DNA of 64,000 bases from Methylococcus mesophilus (GCF_026247885.1 NZ_CP110921.1:2847001-2911000); one strand, 5' to 3'; positions 39,657-49,482 are shown, counted from the first letter of the stretch. Translations and numbers: made by a program. The notes: generated by a model from the letters alone, not told the origin.

Positions 39657-40858
39657 TCAAACGGATACCGCGGCTCGGCTGTGCCGGCTTGGAACGCCTT
39701 CGGCGAGCCCGCTCAAGAGTTCGCCGAGCACGGCGATCCCCTGTTCGATCGGTTCCGGCGCCGCGTGGCTGAAATTCAGCCGGACGGCAGGGTAGGGGAG
39801 GCTCCATAAGGGAAAGAACGGCTCTCCCGGCATGAACGCCACATCCCGCGCCAAGGCCGCCTGGAGCGCGGCCAGCGTATCGCAGTCTGCGCTCAGGCGC
39901 AGCCAGAAGAACAGCCCTCCGACAGGCACCTGCCATTCGGCGAGTTCTGCGAAATGATGCAGCAGCGCGGTCTGCATCGCATCACGCCGCTCCCGGTAGA
40001 CGCCGATCATGCGCGCCCTGTGCGCTTCGAACTCATCCGAGTTCAGAAACCGTGCGAGCCAGACTTGACCGAGCCGGTTGGTGTGCAGATCGCTGGCTTG
40101 CTTCAGCCGCACCAGCCCTCGAAACAGCGTGGGCGATGCAGCAAGATAGCCGACTCGAAGGCCTGGCGCAGTGATCTTGGAGAAGCTCCCCAGATACACC
40201 CAGGGCGCCCGACGCAGATAGGCGCAGATCGGCGTCCGGTCTGCGGGCTGATAGACCAGGTCGCGGTAGGGATCGTCTTGGATCAAAGGCACCCCGGTTT
40301 CGTCGAGAGCCCCGGCCACGGCACGCCGGACTTCGCCCGTATAGCAACAGGCGGAGGGGTTCTGGAAGGTCGGTATGAGATAGACGAACGCAGGGCGGTT
40401 GTGGGCGATGGCCCTGCGCAGCGCGTCCGGGTCGATGCACTCGGCAGATAAAGGAAGCCCCCCCGGAATTCCGCCCCGTACACGTCCAGCGCCTGAATCG
40501 TGGCTAGGCAGGTGGGCGCTTCCAGCAACACCGGGGAGCCTTCATCGACGAAAAGCTAACCCAGCAGGTCGATGCCCTGCTGGGAGCCGGAAGTCACCAG
40601 AAGCTGATCGGCACCGCAAGTCAGACCCAGCGAGGAGAGGTTTAGCGCAGTCAGGCTGCGCAAGGCGGGTTCGCCTTCGCTGGGGCCATATTGCCGGCAG
40701 TCTTCAGTCAGGCCGGTGAAATCCGGGGCCGGCATCAGTTCCTGCGCGGGCAACCCGCCTGCGAAGGAGATCACCCCCGGCCGTTGAGTCACTTGCAAGA
40801 TGTCGCGTATCAGGGAACTGGTAAGCCGCGCGGCGCGGCGGGATAGTCGCGGGTTCAT
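39657..40858 (-). pseudogene. PLP-dependent aminotransferase, broken paralogue
   Basis: Clearly related to the intact gene at 10428-11600. From ATG 40858 it runs MNPRLSRRAARLTSSLIRDILQ to QQGIDLLG, where a TAG replaces the Lys codon of the intact protein. A run of C at about 40460-40466 then gives a frameshift after YGAEFRGG. The rest (DETGVPLIQDDPYRDLVY to SRAAVSV) is in another frame. The Schiff-base segment GSFSKITAPGLRVGY is intact in DNA. At least two lesions make it non-functional. Confidence 0.9.
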
Positions 40859-40860
40859 GG

Positions 40861-41454
40861 TCACAGTCCCGGCATGCCCACGTAGCCGGGCAAGGCTTGC
40901 ACCCGTGCGATCCACTGTCCGACGGAGGGAAAACCGTCCAGGGTCACGCCGCCTTCCGGCGCCAGCGCCACATAGGGATAACAGGCGATATCGGCGAGGG
41001 TCGGATGGTCGGCGGCCAGCCAGGGCTTGTGCCGCAAATGATCTTCCAGGACGGCCAAACCGCTTCTACCCAACGCCTGGCAGGCCGCCAAGTCCCAGGG
41101 ACGGTTGAATCTGGCCACTGCCCGCGCCCGTGCCAGTCCATAGAGGATCTCGTTTTCGGATACCGCAAGCCATTGCATGACGCGGGCCAAGGGCTCGGGC
41201 TCCGTTGGAAGCCACTGTTCGTTTCCATATTTTCTCGCCAGGTACACCAGTATGGCCATGGAGTCCCACACGATGCTGCCGGCATCGTCCAGCACCGGCA
41301 CCTGCCCACGCGGATTCATGGCGAGAAAGGACGCCGTCTTATGTTCCCCCTTCAACAGGTCCACGGGGACGGTTTCATAGCTCAGTTCCAGCAACGCACA
41401 AAACAGCCTGATTTTGTAGCAGTTGCCGGAAAATTCCATGTCGTACAGCTTCAT
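40861..41454 (-). CDS. Glutathione S-transferase family protein
   Basis: 197 residues: thioredoxin-like N-domain (MKLYDMEFSGNCYKIRLFCALLELSYE, RGQVPVLDDAGSIVWDSMAILVYLA) and helical C-domain (LADHPTLADIACYPYVALA). The first serine/cysteine-type residue for activating glutathione would be near S9/N11/C12. Substrate unknown; detoxification is likely. It ends two bases before the start of the broken aminotransferase, so they were an operon. Confidence 0.85.
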   Translation of the reverse strand: MKLYDMEFSGNCYKIRLFCALLELSYETVPVDLLKGEHKTASFLAMNPRGQVPVLDDAGSIVWDSMAILVYLARKYGNEQWLPTEPEPLARVMQWLAVSENEILYGLARARAVARFNRPWDLAACQALGRSGLAVLEDHLRHKPWLAADHPTLADIACYPYVALAPEGGVTLDGFPSVGQWIARVQALPGYVGMPGL

Positions 41455-41924
41455 TAGCGCTCCTCATTGGCCAGGTGTTGATCCATCCCGTCAGCCGTAC
41501 AATAAGGCGCCGGACCCAGGCAATACAGATACAACTGGCTCTCTCTCCGGCCGACCTGTACCGGTCGCGGAGGCAATACAGTCACGAATTCTCTCGATAT
41601 TGAACGATACAACGCTCTAGGTGACGCGTTCTTGAACTGCGATAGCCGGCAGCAGACGACGCCGATCATCGCGATAGTCGTCCAGGGCCGTAAGCGGCCT
41701 ATTGAAGTTGCGGAGGTTTATGCGGCGCACGCCATGATCTCGCAACTGCGCATGGAAAGCGGTCGCGCAACTGGCACGCGTCTCCGCCTTCGTCTTTCGC
41801 AATCAACTCGAACTCCGCGCTGTCCATTAAGACGTCTATGGAGTCCCCACGTTGGCACCGATTTCCGTGTGTCCTTGCCGTAAGTATTTACGTCAAATTA
41901 CGCCAAAGATGGCGAAATTTTGCG
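41455..41924. other. Gene-free region
   Basis: About 470 bp between the GST start and the groEL fragment. No frame here resembles a protein I recognise, and there is no RNA gene. It probably carries the GST promoter and decayed DNA. Confidence 0.35.
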
Positions 41925-42307
41925 CCGCCCTACGATTGGCCGAACTCGGGGCGCGCAGCGCGGACGAAGCGCGCGGCATCGGCATCGTCCGCTCCGCGCT
42001 GGCGGAGCCGCTGCGGGTCATCGGGGAAAACTCGGGGCTGTCGGGGGAGGCCGTCGTCGCCAAGGTCATGGACCACCCGAATCCCGGCTGGGGCTGCGAC
42101 CAGGAAAGCGGAAGTTTCGGCGACCTGCACGCCAAGGGCATCTGGGATGCCGCCAAGGTGCTCAGGCTGGCCCTGGAGAAAGCCGCATCGGTCGCCGGCA
42201 CCTTCCTCACCACCGAAGCGGTGGTGCTGGAAGTCCCCGACGCGGATGCGTTCGCCGGCTTCAGTGCGGAATGGGCCGCCGCGACCCGGGAAGATCCGAG
42301 GGTCTGA
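41925..42307 (+). pseudogene. Chaperonin GroEL, C-terminal fragment
   Basis: The encoded peptide has DEARGIGIVRSALAEPLRVI, GENSGLSGEAVVAKV, SGSFGDLHAKGIWDAAKVLRLAL and EKAASVAGTFLTTEAVVLEVP. These align with GroEL residues about 395 to 525 (compare AKVTRSALQNAASVAGLLLTTE). The apical and intermediate domains are absent, and the usual glycine/methionine tail is replaced by DADAFAGFSAEWAA. About 120 of 545 residues remain. It is a remnant of a divergent extra groEL, not the housekeeping copy. The left boundary is approximate. Confidence 0.8.
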
Positions 42308-42409
42308 ATCCGCTTACCGGACCGGTGCCGGCGGCCTGCAGGCCTTTCGAGCTGGCACCGCGTCGCCGATCCGGCGAGCGGTGCGAGGCGACGGCCTCCA
42401 CCCTTGTCA

Positions 42410-42826
42410 TCAAGGCACGATCTCGCGGGAAAGCCTGGAAGACCACGGACACCAAAAGCCTCCGGGCAGTAGGCTGCCGCCGACCTCGCTGAGATGCTCT
42501 TCCACGTAGACGGCATTGGCGTCACAGACTTCCGCCTGCATCTGGAAAAAGCTCACCGAGTCCGGGACGAGGTGGTACGACCATCCGGGGTTGTACCCTG
42601 CCGGCTTCGGGACGATCTTGCCGGACACGTGATTCCCGCGCGAAGCCGGGTCGGCCAAAAGGGCTCGGGCCTGGGCGATCCGGATTTCGTCGTAAAGCCC
42701 GAAGACGATTTCGAGCGGCCGTCCGCTCGGACTCGTCTGCTCGAAGGCGAAGTACGCGGCCATCGGCTCGTTTTTGGGAATCTGCATCCGGGCACGCTTC
42801 CAGTATCCGATGAGGCTGAAGGGCAA
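42410..42826 (-). CDS. BP74-domain-like protein (start uncertain)
   Basis: Up to 138 residues: AYFAFEQTSPSGRPLEIVFGLYDEIRIAQARALL, HVSGKIVPKPAGYNPGWSYHL, SVSFFQMQAEVCDA and a C-terminal FWCPWSSRL. The pattern HVSGKI-YNPGWSFH-EVCDA is that of small BP74-type domains found in secreted proteins. The start is doubtful: TTG 42826 or ATG 42787. Just upstream, in another frame, sits a secretion-like N-terminus (LCACSTPSQAAKGSVFVAS), so a frameshift may have split an exported precursor. Confidence 0.55.
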   Translation of the reverse strand: MPFSLIGYWKRARMQIPKNEPMAAYFAFEQTSPSGRPLEIVFGLYDEIRIAQARALLADPASRGNHVSGKIVPKPAGYNPGWSYHLVPDSVSFFQMQAEVCDANAVYVEEHLSEVGGSLLPGGFWCPWSSRLSREIVP

Positions 42827-43052
42827 CGGCTTGCGGTTCGCCGTTGACCAGGACCGCGTAAGGATCGCTGGCGACGAATACGCTGCCCTTCGCCGCTTGA
42901 GATGGCGTGGAGCAAGCGCAGAGGCAGGAACCTATCCGGACGACGGTCCGCTAAATCGGCGGCAAGGTTCGTAGTCTTTGCATCAGAATTTTCCCGAACC
43001 ATGAACAGGCGTGGCGATGCCCTAGCCTATATCGCCCGGATAAAGATATACA

Positions 43053-43640
43053 TCAATGGCACGCGTTGAATCCTTTTCCGTACGCAACGGCATAGGGCTG
43101 TTCGAAGTACTCGATCAAGCGGTCGACCGCATCCAGGTTTGGCACGACACCCTGAAGCATCGGTCCGCGGGCGATCTCCTCACGGAGCTCGCTCAGCTTG
43201 CTCCGGTCCCGCTCCGGGAAGGCTATGGTCGCGCGGACGTAGGCGTTCCACCAAACCGGCGAGTCGGGGGGCTCCCGCTCGTAAAGGGCCGACTTCAAAC
43301 GCGCCTAGGCCACGTCCTTTTCCCCCGCCGCGGAATGGAGCTGGCCGGCATGGAACCGCAAGCTCATCCGCTGCCACGTTTCCAGCGCCGCCGATTCCGT
43401 TTCGTAGCGGTCGATGAGCCGGGCTGCGGTACCGCGCCGTCCCGCATCGGCGAGTTTCCGCCAGCCGCCTGCGGGGATCTGGTCAAAGGCCTGGTAATCG
43501 AGCATCAACTCCGCGGGCCGATCCTGGCCGAAGCCAGCCCAAGGCCACAGCGTGGCGGTGAGCAGCACCGCCAGGCAGACGCACTGCTGTCTCGCAGGCC
43601 TCCCATCCTGGTTGGTACCGGCAGGACTGTGAGGCGTCAT
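43053..43640 (-). pseudogene. Secreted protein of unknown function, interrupted by an in-frame TAG
   Basis: Two frames in phase are separated only by TAG at 43305-43307. Upstream: a signal peptide (VCLAVLLTATLWPWAGFGQ) and a helical domain (WRKLADAGRRGTAARLIDRYETESAALETWQ, FHAGQLHSAAGEKDVA). Downstream: ARLKSALYEREP, PVWWNAYVRATIAFPERDRSKL and DAVDRLIEYFEQPYAVAY. The structure suggests TPR-like helices, and both halves clearly belong together. No family was recognised. Confidence 0.7.
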
Positions 43641-43713
43641 AGCGAGTCCCCTAGTTCGCTCACCACCGTGGGTCCGCCGTCGCGCTCCTTCGGCCGGCCG
43701 CCGTCGCCGGGCC

Positions 43714-44682
43714 CTAAGGGATCGGACGACGGCGGAGCCTTTCCGCCACCTCTTCGTCCAGGCTCGCCAGGAAAGACTCGACCTGCCGGGTGTAGCGCCG
43801 GTCGGCGCCCAGCCGCTCGTTGACCTCGAGGTGGGAATAGTCTTTCTTCTTCAGCGCCGCCGAGCGCACGCCCAGGTCATCGCCTTTGCCGGAAAACTGC
43901 CGGGCTTGCTTGCAGAAATAGCCGATCTGGCCGGAACACACGGCGAGGATGGGGCGAGCCGCCTCCGTCAGCGCGTGGTAGGGGGAGATCGATTTCCAGT
44001 AATCCGGGTCGCTCCCGAAAGCCTCGTCGAACAGTTGGGGATGGCGGTTTTCCATGGTGCCGACCACATCGAAGGCCGCGCTGTCCAGGGCCACGGTTCC
44101 CAGCCACGGGGTTACGCCCATGTCCGCGGCGATCCCTTGCGCCGTGGCCAGCAGTGAAACCAGATGGCCGCCCGCCGAATGTCCCATGAGGATGAACTTG
44201 CGGCGGTCTCCGCCCCAGGATTCCGCCTGTTCCTGGGCGGCGGCCAGGGCGCGGGCGACATCCTTGGCCTGTTCTAGGGGATCGGCTTCGGGCAGTACGC
44301 GGTAGTCGGCCGAGATCACGATGAAGCCCATCGGCACCCAGCGGGTCACCTTGTTTTCATAGGTGCCGCGATGGGCCTTGGTGCCCCTCCGCCAGCCACC
44401 GCCGTGGACCAGGAATATCACCGGCGCGTCGTGAGCGTGTTCGGGGCTGTAGACATCGAAGCGCTGCCGCCGGTCGGTGCCGTAAGGGACATCCCTCAGG
44501 ATGTGGATGCCCGCCGGCAAGGGAACTGGAACGGCACTGTCGGACGGGGTCGCCGCCTTGGCAAGCGGGCCGGACCGGGCCGGGTCCGCCAGCGCCGTGG
44601 CGCAGGCGGACTGCGCCATGGCCACGAGGAGCAGGGCATGTGAAAGAGTAGGGGTCGACCAAAGCTTTCTTAACCGGATCAT
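43714..44682 (-). CDS. Exported alpha/beta hydrolase (carboxylesterase-like)
   Basis: About 322 residues from ATG 44682, which has GGAGA 9 nt upstream. A signal peptide (LSHALLLVAMAQSACATALA) precedes an esterase domain with the oxyanion motif FLVHGGGWRRG, nucleophile FILMGHSAGGHL, and a late SHLEVNE with the likely catalytic His. It resembles BD-FAE/kynurenine formamidase-like lipases. Substrate unknown. It forms a minus-strand group with the two genes upstream, divergent from a two-component system. Confidence 0.85.
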   Translation of the reverse strand: MIRLRKLWSTPTLSHALLLVAMAQSACATALADPARSGPLAKAATPSDSAVPVPLPAGIHILRDVPYGTDRRQRFDVYSPEHAHDAPVIFLVHGGGWRRGTKAHRGTYENKVTRWVPMGFIVISADYRVLPEADPLEQAKDVARALAAAQEQAESWGGDRRKFILMGHSAGGHLVSLLATAQGIAADMGVTPWLGTVALDSAAFDVVGTMENRHPQLFDEAFGSDPDYWKSISPYHALTEAARPILAVCSGQIGYFCKQARQFSGKGDDLGVRSAALKKKDYSHLEVNERLGADRRYTRQVESFLASLDEEVAERLRRRPIP

Positions 44683-44812
44683 GATGAGTGTCTCCATTAA
44701 GGATCATAGGTTTTCGGATGGTTGTGCTACCAGCGCTGCGGAACCGGGACGGTGCGCAGGGCGGATGCAGTCGTGATATCCCGGGCGGATAGGGCCGGGA
44801 GCCTCGACCGGG

Positions 44813-45229
44813 TCAGGGCCCATCCGCCACGCCCTCGAGGTCGTTGAGAATCTGCCCTCCCTCGCCGTTGCCGAGAACGTTAGGATGGACATTCTTCGGC
44901 AGGTGGACGATCGTGCCGGTCCCGGACAGCCGTACGGCATGCACCGAGGCACCGGCCGCCACGGTGATCTCGTGGTTAGCGCCGGTGACCCGGAGCATGC
45001 GCACGCTGCTGGAGGCCGGTACGCGGACCGCGTTGCCGTCGCCCGAGACCTGCAGGTCGAACCAGCCGGAATGGGAGGCCAAGACCTGTTGGCCGGTTCC
45101 CGATACCTGGACGGTCTCGACCCCGCCCGCTCCCGGCCCACCGGGCCGGCGGCCCCGACCGGCACAGCCGGAAGCCAGCGCAATCAGCGCCGCCGCGGCC
45201 AGCAGGGTAGTGAGAGTTCGCTGATTCAT
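44813..45229 (-). CDS. DUF3060-family lipoprotein
   Basis: 138 residues: lipobox LASGC (Cys22), a Gly-rich linker, and a beta-repeat domain (VQVSGTGQQVLA, LQVSGDGNAVRVPA, LRVTGANHEITVAAGA, VRLSGTGTIVHLPK), the pattern of DUF3060 beta-helix proteins. Function unknown. It follows the 85-residue membrane gene by 8 bp. Confidence 0.8.
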   Translation of the reverse strand: MNQRTLTTLLAAAALIALASGCAGRGRRPGGPGAGGVETVQVSGTGQQVLASHSGWFDLQVSGDGNAVRVPASSSVRMLRVTGANHEITVAAGASVHAVRLSGTGTIVHLPKNVHPNVLGNGEGGQILNDLEGVADGP

Positions 45230-45237
45230 GGTGCCTC

Positions 45238-45495
45238 CTAGAACAAAGGGGTGGGGATGTCACCCCACGGTACGTGGGCCGGCGGCGTTTCGAGGTTGGT
45301 AACCATGCCCGCAGCCAGGTCCACCCTGGCCGGCAGGAAGAAACGGGGCACCCAGGAGGTCGCCGGGCTGATCACAAATAGGACCTCCAGGCCGATGGCC
45401 GGATAAAACAGCCAGACCGCACGTCTCAGCCATTTCGCCGACGTCTCGCCCGGCGTGTTATCCGGGCCGGTTTCCGGCAGGGTGGAGGAAGCCAT
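45238..45495 (-). CDS. Small protein with one membrane segment
   Basis: 85 residues with a hydrophobic segment at about 26-45 (AVWLFYPAIGLEVLFVISPA) and a C-terminal ETPPAHVPWGDIPTPLF. No family recognised. It is 8 bp upstream of the DUF3060 lipoprotein gene and divergent from the response regulator at 45716, so it may be in that regulon. Confidence 0.5.
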   Translation of the reverse strand: MASSTLPETGPDNTPGETSAKWLRRAVWLFYPAIGLEVLFVISPATSWVPRFFLPARVDLAAGMVTNLETPPAHVPWGDIPTPLF

Positions 45496-45715
45496 GGGGG
45501 TCTTCAGTTGCCGGGAGATCGGCAGCTAGGATGGGGGCAGGGTATTCATCGCTTAGGTCCTCCGTTTTGCGGTGGAGAAACGATAGCGTCCGCCGATTGC
45601 GCAAGGATTTCGCGAGGTGTCGCTTTTGGTAACGGAGGATTTCCGTCCCCGGCGCTGTAACGGACTGTTACAAAATCGCCACAAGCGGTTTTGGACGATG
45701 AGGCATAATGCCGCC

Positions 45716-46435
45716 ATGAGCGCGACTCCCCATCTCCTCATCGTCGACGACGACCGCGAACTGCGGCAACTGCTGCCACAGTACCTAAGCGGGCACGGCT
45801 TCCGGGTCGATGCGGTGGCCGACGGCAAGGCCATGAGCCGGATTCTGGAAACCGGCCGCTTCGACCTGATCGTGCTGGACCTGATGCTGCCCGGCGAGGA
45901 TGGCCTGGCCCTGTGCCGGCGGCTGCGGGCGAGTTCCCGGCTGCCGGTCATCATGCTCACAGCGTTGGCGGAGGAGACCGACCGCATCGTGGGACTGGAG
46001 ATGGGCGCCGACGACTATGTGGCGAAACCGTTCAGCCCCCGCGAGCTGTTGGCGCGCATCAAGGCGGTGCTGCGCCGCACGACGGATCTGACGGACCGAC
46101 CGGAAGGGGATGGGCATACCCTGGTCTTCGAAGGCTGGAGGCTCGATCTGGCGCGGCGGGAGCTCCATTCCCCCGAGGGCGTGCTGATGCCCCTGACGGG
46201 GGGCGAATTCGACCTGCTGGCGGCCTTCGCCGAGCATCCCCGCCGGGTACTGAGCCGCGACCAGCTGCTGGACCTGACGCGGGGACGTTCGGCCTCCGCC
46301 TACGACCGCAGCGTCGACGTGCAGTTAAGCCGGCTGCGCCGCAAGATCGAGGCCGATCCCAACGACCCGGTGCTGATCAAGACCGTGCGCGGCGGTGGCT
46401 ATCTGTTCGCGGCACAAGTGGACCGGCAGCGATGA
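45716..46435 (+). CDS. OmpR-family response regulator (intact copy)
   Basis: 239 residues: receiver with LLIVDDDRELRQLL, phospho-acceptor Asp55 (LIVLDLMLPGEDG), switch Thr in MLTALAEE and Lys in VAKPFSPRE; then a winged helix (LMPLTGGEFDLLAAFAEHPRRVLSRDQLLDLTRG, TVRGGGYLFAA). I chose ATG 45716 because an extension from 45617 is not conserved. It overlaps the kinase by 4 bp (ATGA). A broken paralogue is at 28552. Confidence 0.93.
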   Translation: MSATPHLLIVDDDRELRQLLPQYLSGHGFRVDAVADGKAMSRILETGRFDLIVLDLMLPGEDGLALCRRLRASSRLPVIMLTALAEETDRIVGLEMGADDYVAKPFSPRELLARIKAVLRRTTDLTDRPEGDGHTLVFEGWRLDLARRELHSPEGVLMPLTGGEFDLLAAFAEHPRRVLSRDQLLDLTRGRSASAYDRSVDVQLSRLRRKIEADPNDPVLIKTVRGGGYLFAAQVDRQR

Positions 46436-47847
46436 TCGCCATGCGACTGTGGCCCGACAGCATGGCCGGCCGGACCATGATCCTCTTGTTCGCCGGCCTG
46501 GCGGTCACGGTAACCGGCAGCCTGTCAGTGTTCCAGTTGGACTTCTTTCACGGCAAGGGATGGGGCGAGACCTTCCGCAACCTCCACCGCATCGCCGTGA
46601 TCGCCACTATCGTCGAGCGGGTCCCGGCCGAGCAGCGTCCCGCCCTGCTCCCCGCCCTGAACGACAGCCGCCTGACCGTGGCCTGGGAACCGCACGCAAC
46701 CCCGGCGGCGCTGCGCCAGAGCGGCATGACCCGGCACCTGGCGCGAGACATTCGGGTTCTGGCGGAGACACGCGGGCTGGAACGGGTCGAGGCCGGCTAT
46801 CCGGCAGGCACGGCGGCGCCGCGCTGGTTCCGGCCGGGGCCGTCTGAGGTATGGGTCGGGCTGTCAGACCGGACCTGGCTGCGCTTCGTCATCGGCGGGG
46901 AGGAGATTGGGGGCCTTTGGCCCCTCCGATTGGCGGTGTCGGCGGGCCTGATGCTCATCGGCATCGCGGCGCTGGGCGTCTGGGCCGCCCGCAAGGTGAC
47001 CGCCCCGCTGGGCCGCTTCGCCCTGGCGGCCGAGCGCCTGGGCGCCAACGTGGACGCCCCGCCCCTGCGCGAACAGGGGCCCGGCGAAATCCGACAGGCG
47101 GCCAAGGCCTTCAACGGCATGCAGGCGCGCATCCGCCGGCTGATCGACGACCGCACCCTGATGCTGGCCGCGCTGTCCCATGACCTGCGCACCGCTCTCA
47201 CCCGGCTGCGCTTCCGCACCGAATTCATCACCGACCCGGAACAGCGGAGCAAGGCCGACATCGACCTGGACCAGATGCAGGCCATGCTCCAGTCCGCCCT
47301 TACCTTCGCCCGCGACGACGCCGCCAGCGAGCCCACGACCCGGATCGATCTGGCCATGCTCTTGCAAAGCCTCTGCGACGACCTGCAGGATGCCGGGAAA
47401 ACGATCTCCTATGCCGGGCCGGTGCACCTGAACTACCAGGGCCGTCCGGTGTCCCTGCGCCGCGCCTTCGTCAACCTCCTCGACAATGCCCTGGCTTATG
47501 GACGCGAGGTGGAAGTAACTCTGGGGGAAAGCGGCGAGGCCGTCGAGATCACCGTCTGCGACCGCGGTCCGGGCATCCCCGCGGCGATGCGGGAGCAGGT
47601 ATTCGTGCCATTCTTCCGACTGGAAGCCTCCCGGAATCGTGAAACCGGCGGGGTAGGCCTGGGGCTGACGGTAGCCCGCACGGTCGTCCGCCGCCACGGC
47701 GGCGAGATCATTCTGGATGACCGTCCCGGCGGCGGTCTCCTGGTCCACATCCAGCTTCCCCTTGCCCCGAAGCCGAGTGGGTTTGGTCCGGATTGGTCAG
47801 CTTATGGTGATTGTGGTCCGGGGCCGGGAAATGGCTGTGATCAGTAA
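46432..47847 (+). CDS. Sensor histidine kinase (intact copy)
   Basis: 471 residues: TM1 about 15-35, periplasmic sensor, TM2 about 160-182, HAMP (APLGRFALAAERLGANVDAP), H box LSHDLRTALTRLR with H250 (the usual P after RT is A here), N box VNLLDNALAYGREV, GPGIPAAM, and the lid GGVGLGLTVARTVVRRHGG. The last ~25 residues (GPDWSAYGDC) run into flanking transposase debris, so the native stop may have been lost. Confidence 0.9.
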   Translation: MIAMRLWPDSMAGRTMILLFAGLAVTVTGSLSVFQLDFFHGKGWGETFRNLHRIAVIATIVERVPAEQRPALLPALNDSRLTVAWEPHATPAALRQSGMTRHLARDIRVLAETRGLERVEAGYPAGTAAPRWFRPGPSEVWVGLSDRTWLRFVIGGEEIGGLWPLRLAVSAGLMLIGIAALGVWAARKVTAPLGRFALAAERLGANVDAPPLREQGPGEIRQAAKAFNGMQARIRRLIDDRTLMLAALSHDLRTALTRLRFRTEFITDPEQRSKADIDLDQMQAMLQSALTFARDDAASEPTTRIDLAMLLQSLCDDLQDAGKTISYAGPVHLNYQGRPVSLRRAFVNLLDNALAYGREVEVTLGESGEAVEITVCDRGPGIPAAMREQVFVPFFRLEASRNRETGGVGLGLTVARTVVRRHGGEIILDDRPGGGLLVHIQLPLAPKPSGFGPDWSAYGDCGPGPGNGCDQ

Positions 47848-48240
47848 GATGACGACTGCTTCGTCATAATTGTGGTTTGGGCGCCGTCTTTTTAGCGCAC
47901 CGGTGCCGTCGCGGTGGACCTTGATAATCGTACTATCGAGGCACATGGCTTCGATCTTGATCCGGATGATCTGCTGTTACTAAAGTGCTTCGATCAGCCG
48001 GTCCAAGACGCCGTTCTTCGCCTAGCGCATCACGCGGGTGTATACGGTATGCCACGGGCTGAACCGGCAGGCCGCGCCACTTACACCCATGCTCCGCCAC
48101 GTAGAGGATGGGGTTGAGCACTTGAGGATTCGACAGTCGCACGTTGCCGCGCTAACGCGGCAACCCCCCGCAGAAGTCTTTCAGTGGGATATCCTCAGCT
48201 CAATAAACGGCGTTGCACTTCAGACTTGAAACCGCCCTGA
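47848..48240 (-). pseudogene. IS5-family transposase remnant
   Basis: Minus-strand frames contain RLSNPQVLNPILYVAEHGCKWRGLP, then in shifted frames AKNGVLDRLIEAL and QQIIRIKIEAMCLDSTI and KVHRDGTGALK. These are the N-terminal and central blocks of an IS5-type DDE transposase. Several shifts and stops break it. It adjoins the 3' end of the kinase gene. Confidence 0.75.
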
Positions 48241-48391
48241 TTGGGTTCGGTCCCATTGTGGTTGTTTCCATCTTGGTGACCCTTCCTTGCTTGTTTGTCC
48301 TGGGGTGAAAGCTATCCAATCTCTTTCGGAAGATCAGGTTTTAAATACGCTCGATTTTGAGCCGCAACCCTCAAAAACACTAGGATGGAAA

Positions 48392-49000
48392 ATGATCTAC
48401 ACCTTGCTGAAATTCGTCCATGTCTTGGGCGCCATCCTGATCGGCGGCGGACTCATTGGCGTGTGGATCTCCGATCTGCGCTCGCGGCAGGTGCGCGAAC
48501 TCCCCCAGATTGCCGAAGCCGTCCGCAGCATCGCGGTGTTCTACGACGGCGTCGTGGTTCCCGGTGCGCTCCTATTGCTGGCGTCGGGAACGTGGCTGAT
48601 CGTCCGTTTCTTCGGCGGCTGGGATTTCGCCGGCACGCCGTGGCTGGCCGGGATGGTAGCCTTGTTCGTCTTCGAGTTCGTGGAAGGCAACACAGTCACC
48701 CGGCTCTATTTCATACGCTTGCGCCGGCTGACTCGGGAGGCACTGTCGGCTGGCGTCATCACGCCCGAGTTGGAGAAGGCGCGGGCGGAACATCTGCCGA
48801 CTTTTACGCATTTTCTGGATTTGCCTATGCTGTTCGTCATCGTTGCCTTGGGGGTGATCAAGCCGACGACCTGGATGCTGTTTATCTTCGGCACCGTGGT
48901 GGCCATCGTATCGGCAGGCTTTCTGACTCTCCTCGTACCTCGTCTTCATCCGTGGAACTCAAAGACCGTTAACCGGTCGCCGCAGACGACAGGACCTTAA
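48392..49000 (+). CDS. DUF2269-family integral membrane protein
   Basis: About 202 residues from ATG 48392 with four membrane helices: IYTLLKFVHVLGAILIGGG, VVVPGALLLLASGTWLIV, FLDLPMLFVIVALGVIKP and WMLFIFGTVVAIVSAGFLTLL. The pattern is DUF2269 (predicted integral membrane, often near cytochrome or respiratory genes). Function unknown. Confidence 0.78.
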   Translation: MIYTLLKFVHVLGAILIGGGLIGVWISDLRSRQVRELPQIAEAVRSIAVFYDGVVVPGALLLLASGTWLIVRFFGGWDFAGTPWLAGMVALFVFEFVEGNTVTRLYFIRLRRLTREALSAGVITPELEKARAEHLPTFTHFLDLPMLFVIVALGVIKPTTWMLFIFGTVVAIVSAGFLTLLVPRLHPWNSKTVNRSPQTTGP

Positions 49001-49010
49001 ACATCATGAC

Positions 49011-49481
49011 TTGGCCGAAATCGTGAGGATTCGGGCTGCGACTCCGAACGATGCGTCCGCGATCAGTACCCTGATCCGTGCCCTGGCAGTTCGATACATA
49101 GCCCAGGAGTTTCCCGCCGATGCGGCGAATCGTCTGCTCGGCTCTATGGAAGAGTCGGCGATTCAGGGCTATATGGCCTCCGCTTACCGCTACCACGTGG
49201 CCGAGGAGAGGCACCAATTGGCCGGTGTCGTCGCGGTTCGGGACAACCGCCATCTTTATCATCTGTTCGTGTCCGAACATTTTCAGGGCAGGGGCTTGGC
49301 CCGGGAACTGTGGGAGGTGGCCAAGGCCGCCAGCCTCGACGCCGGCAATTCCGGCGTGTTCACCGTGAATTCTTCGCGCTACGCCGTCGGCATGTACGAG
49401 AAGTTCGGCTTCGTCAGGCAAGCTGAGGTGGTGGATGCGGCCGGTGTCATCTGTATCCCCATGAAACTGGAACCGACCTGA
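49011..49481 (+). CDS. GNAT-family N-acetyltransferase
   Basis: 156 residues from a TTG start (IRAATPNDASAISTLIRAL). The acetyl-CoA site is HLYHLFVSEHFQGRGLARELWEVA, followed by VNSSRYAVGMYEKFGFVRQAE. Substrate unknown. The stop is one base before the next gene's GTG. Confidence 0.85.
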   Translation: MAEIVRIRAATPNDASAISTLIRALAVRYIAQEFPADAANRLLGSMEESAIQGYMASAYRYHVAEERHQLAGVVAVRDNRHLYHLFVSEHFQGRGLARELWEVAKAASLDAGNSGVFTVNSSRYAVGMYEKFGFVRQAEVVDAAGVICIPMKLEPT

Positions 49482-49482
49482 G

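Noticed and set aside
47914-48117. Plus-strand frame in the IS5 remnant region.
   Set aside because: The minus strand carries the recognisable transposase blocks.
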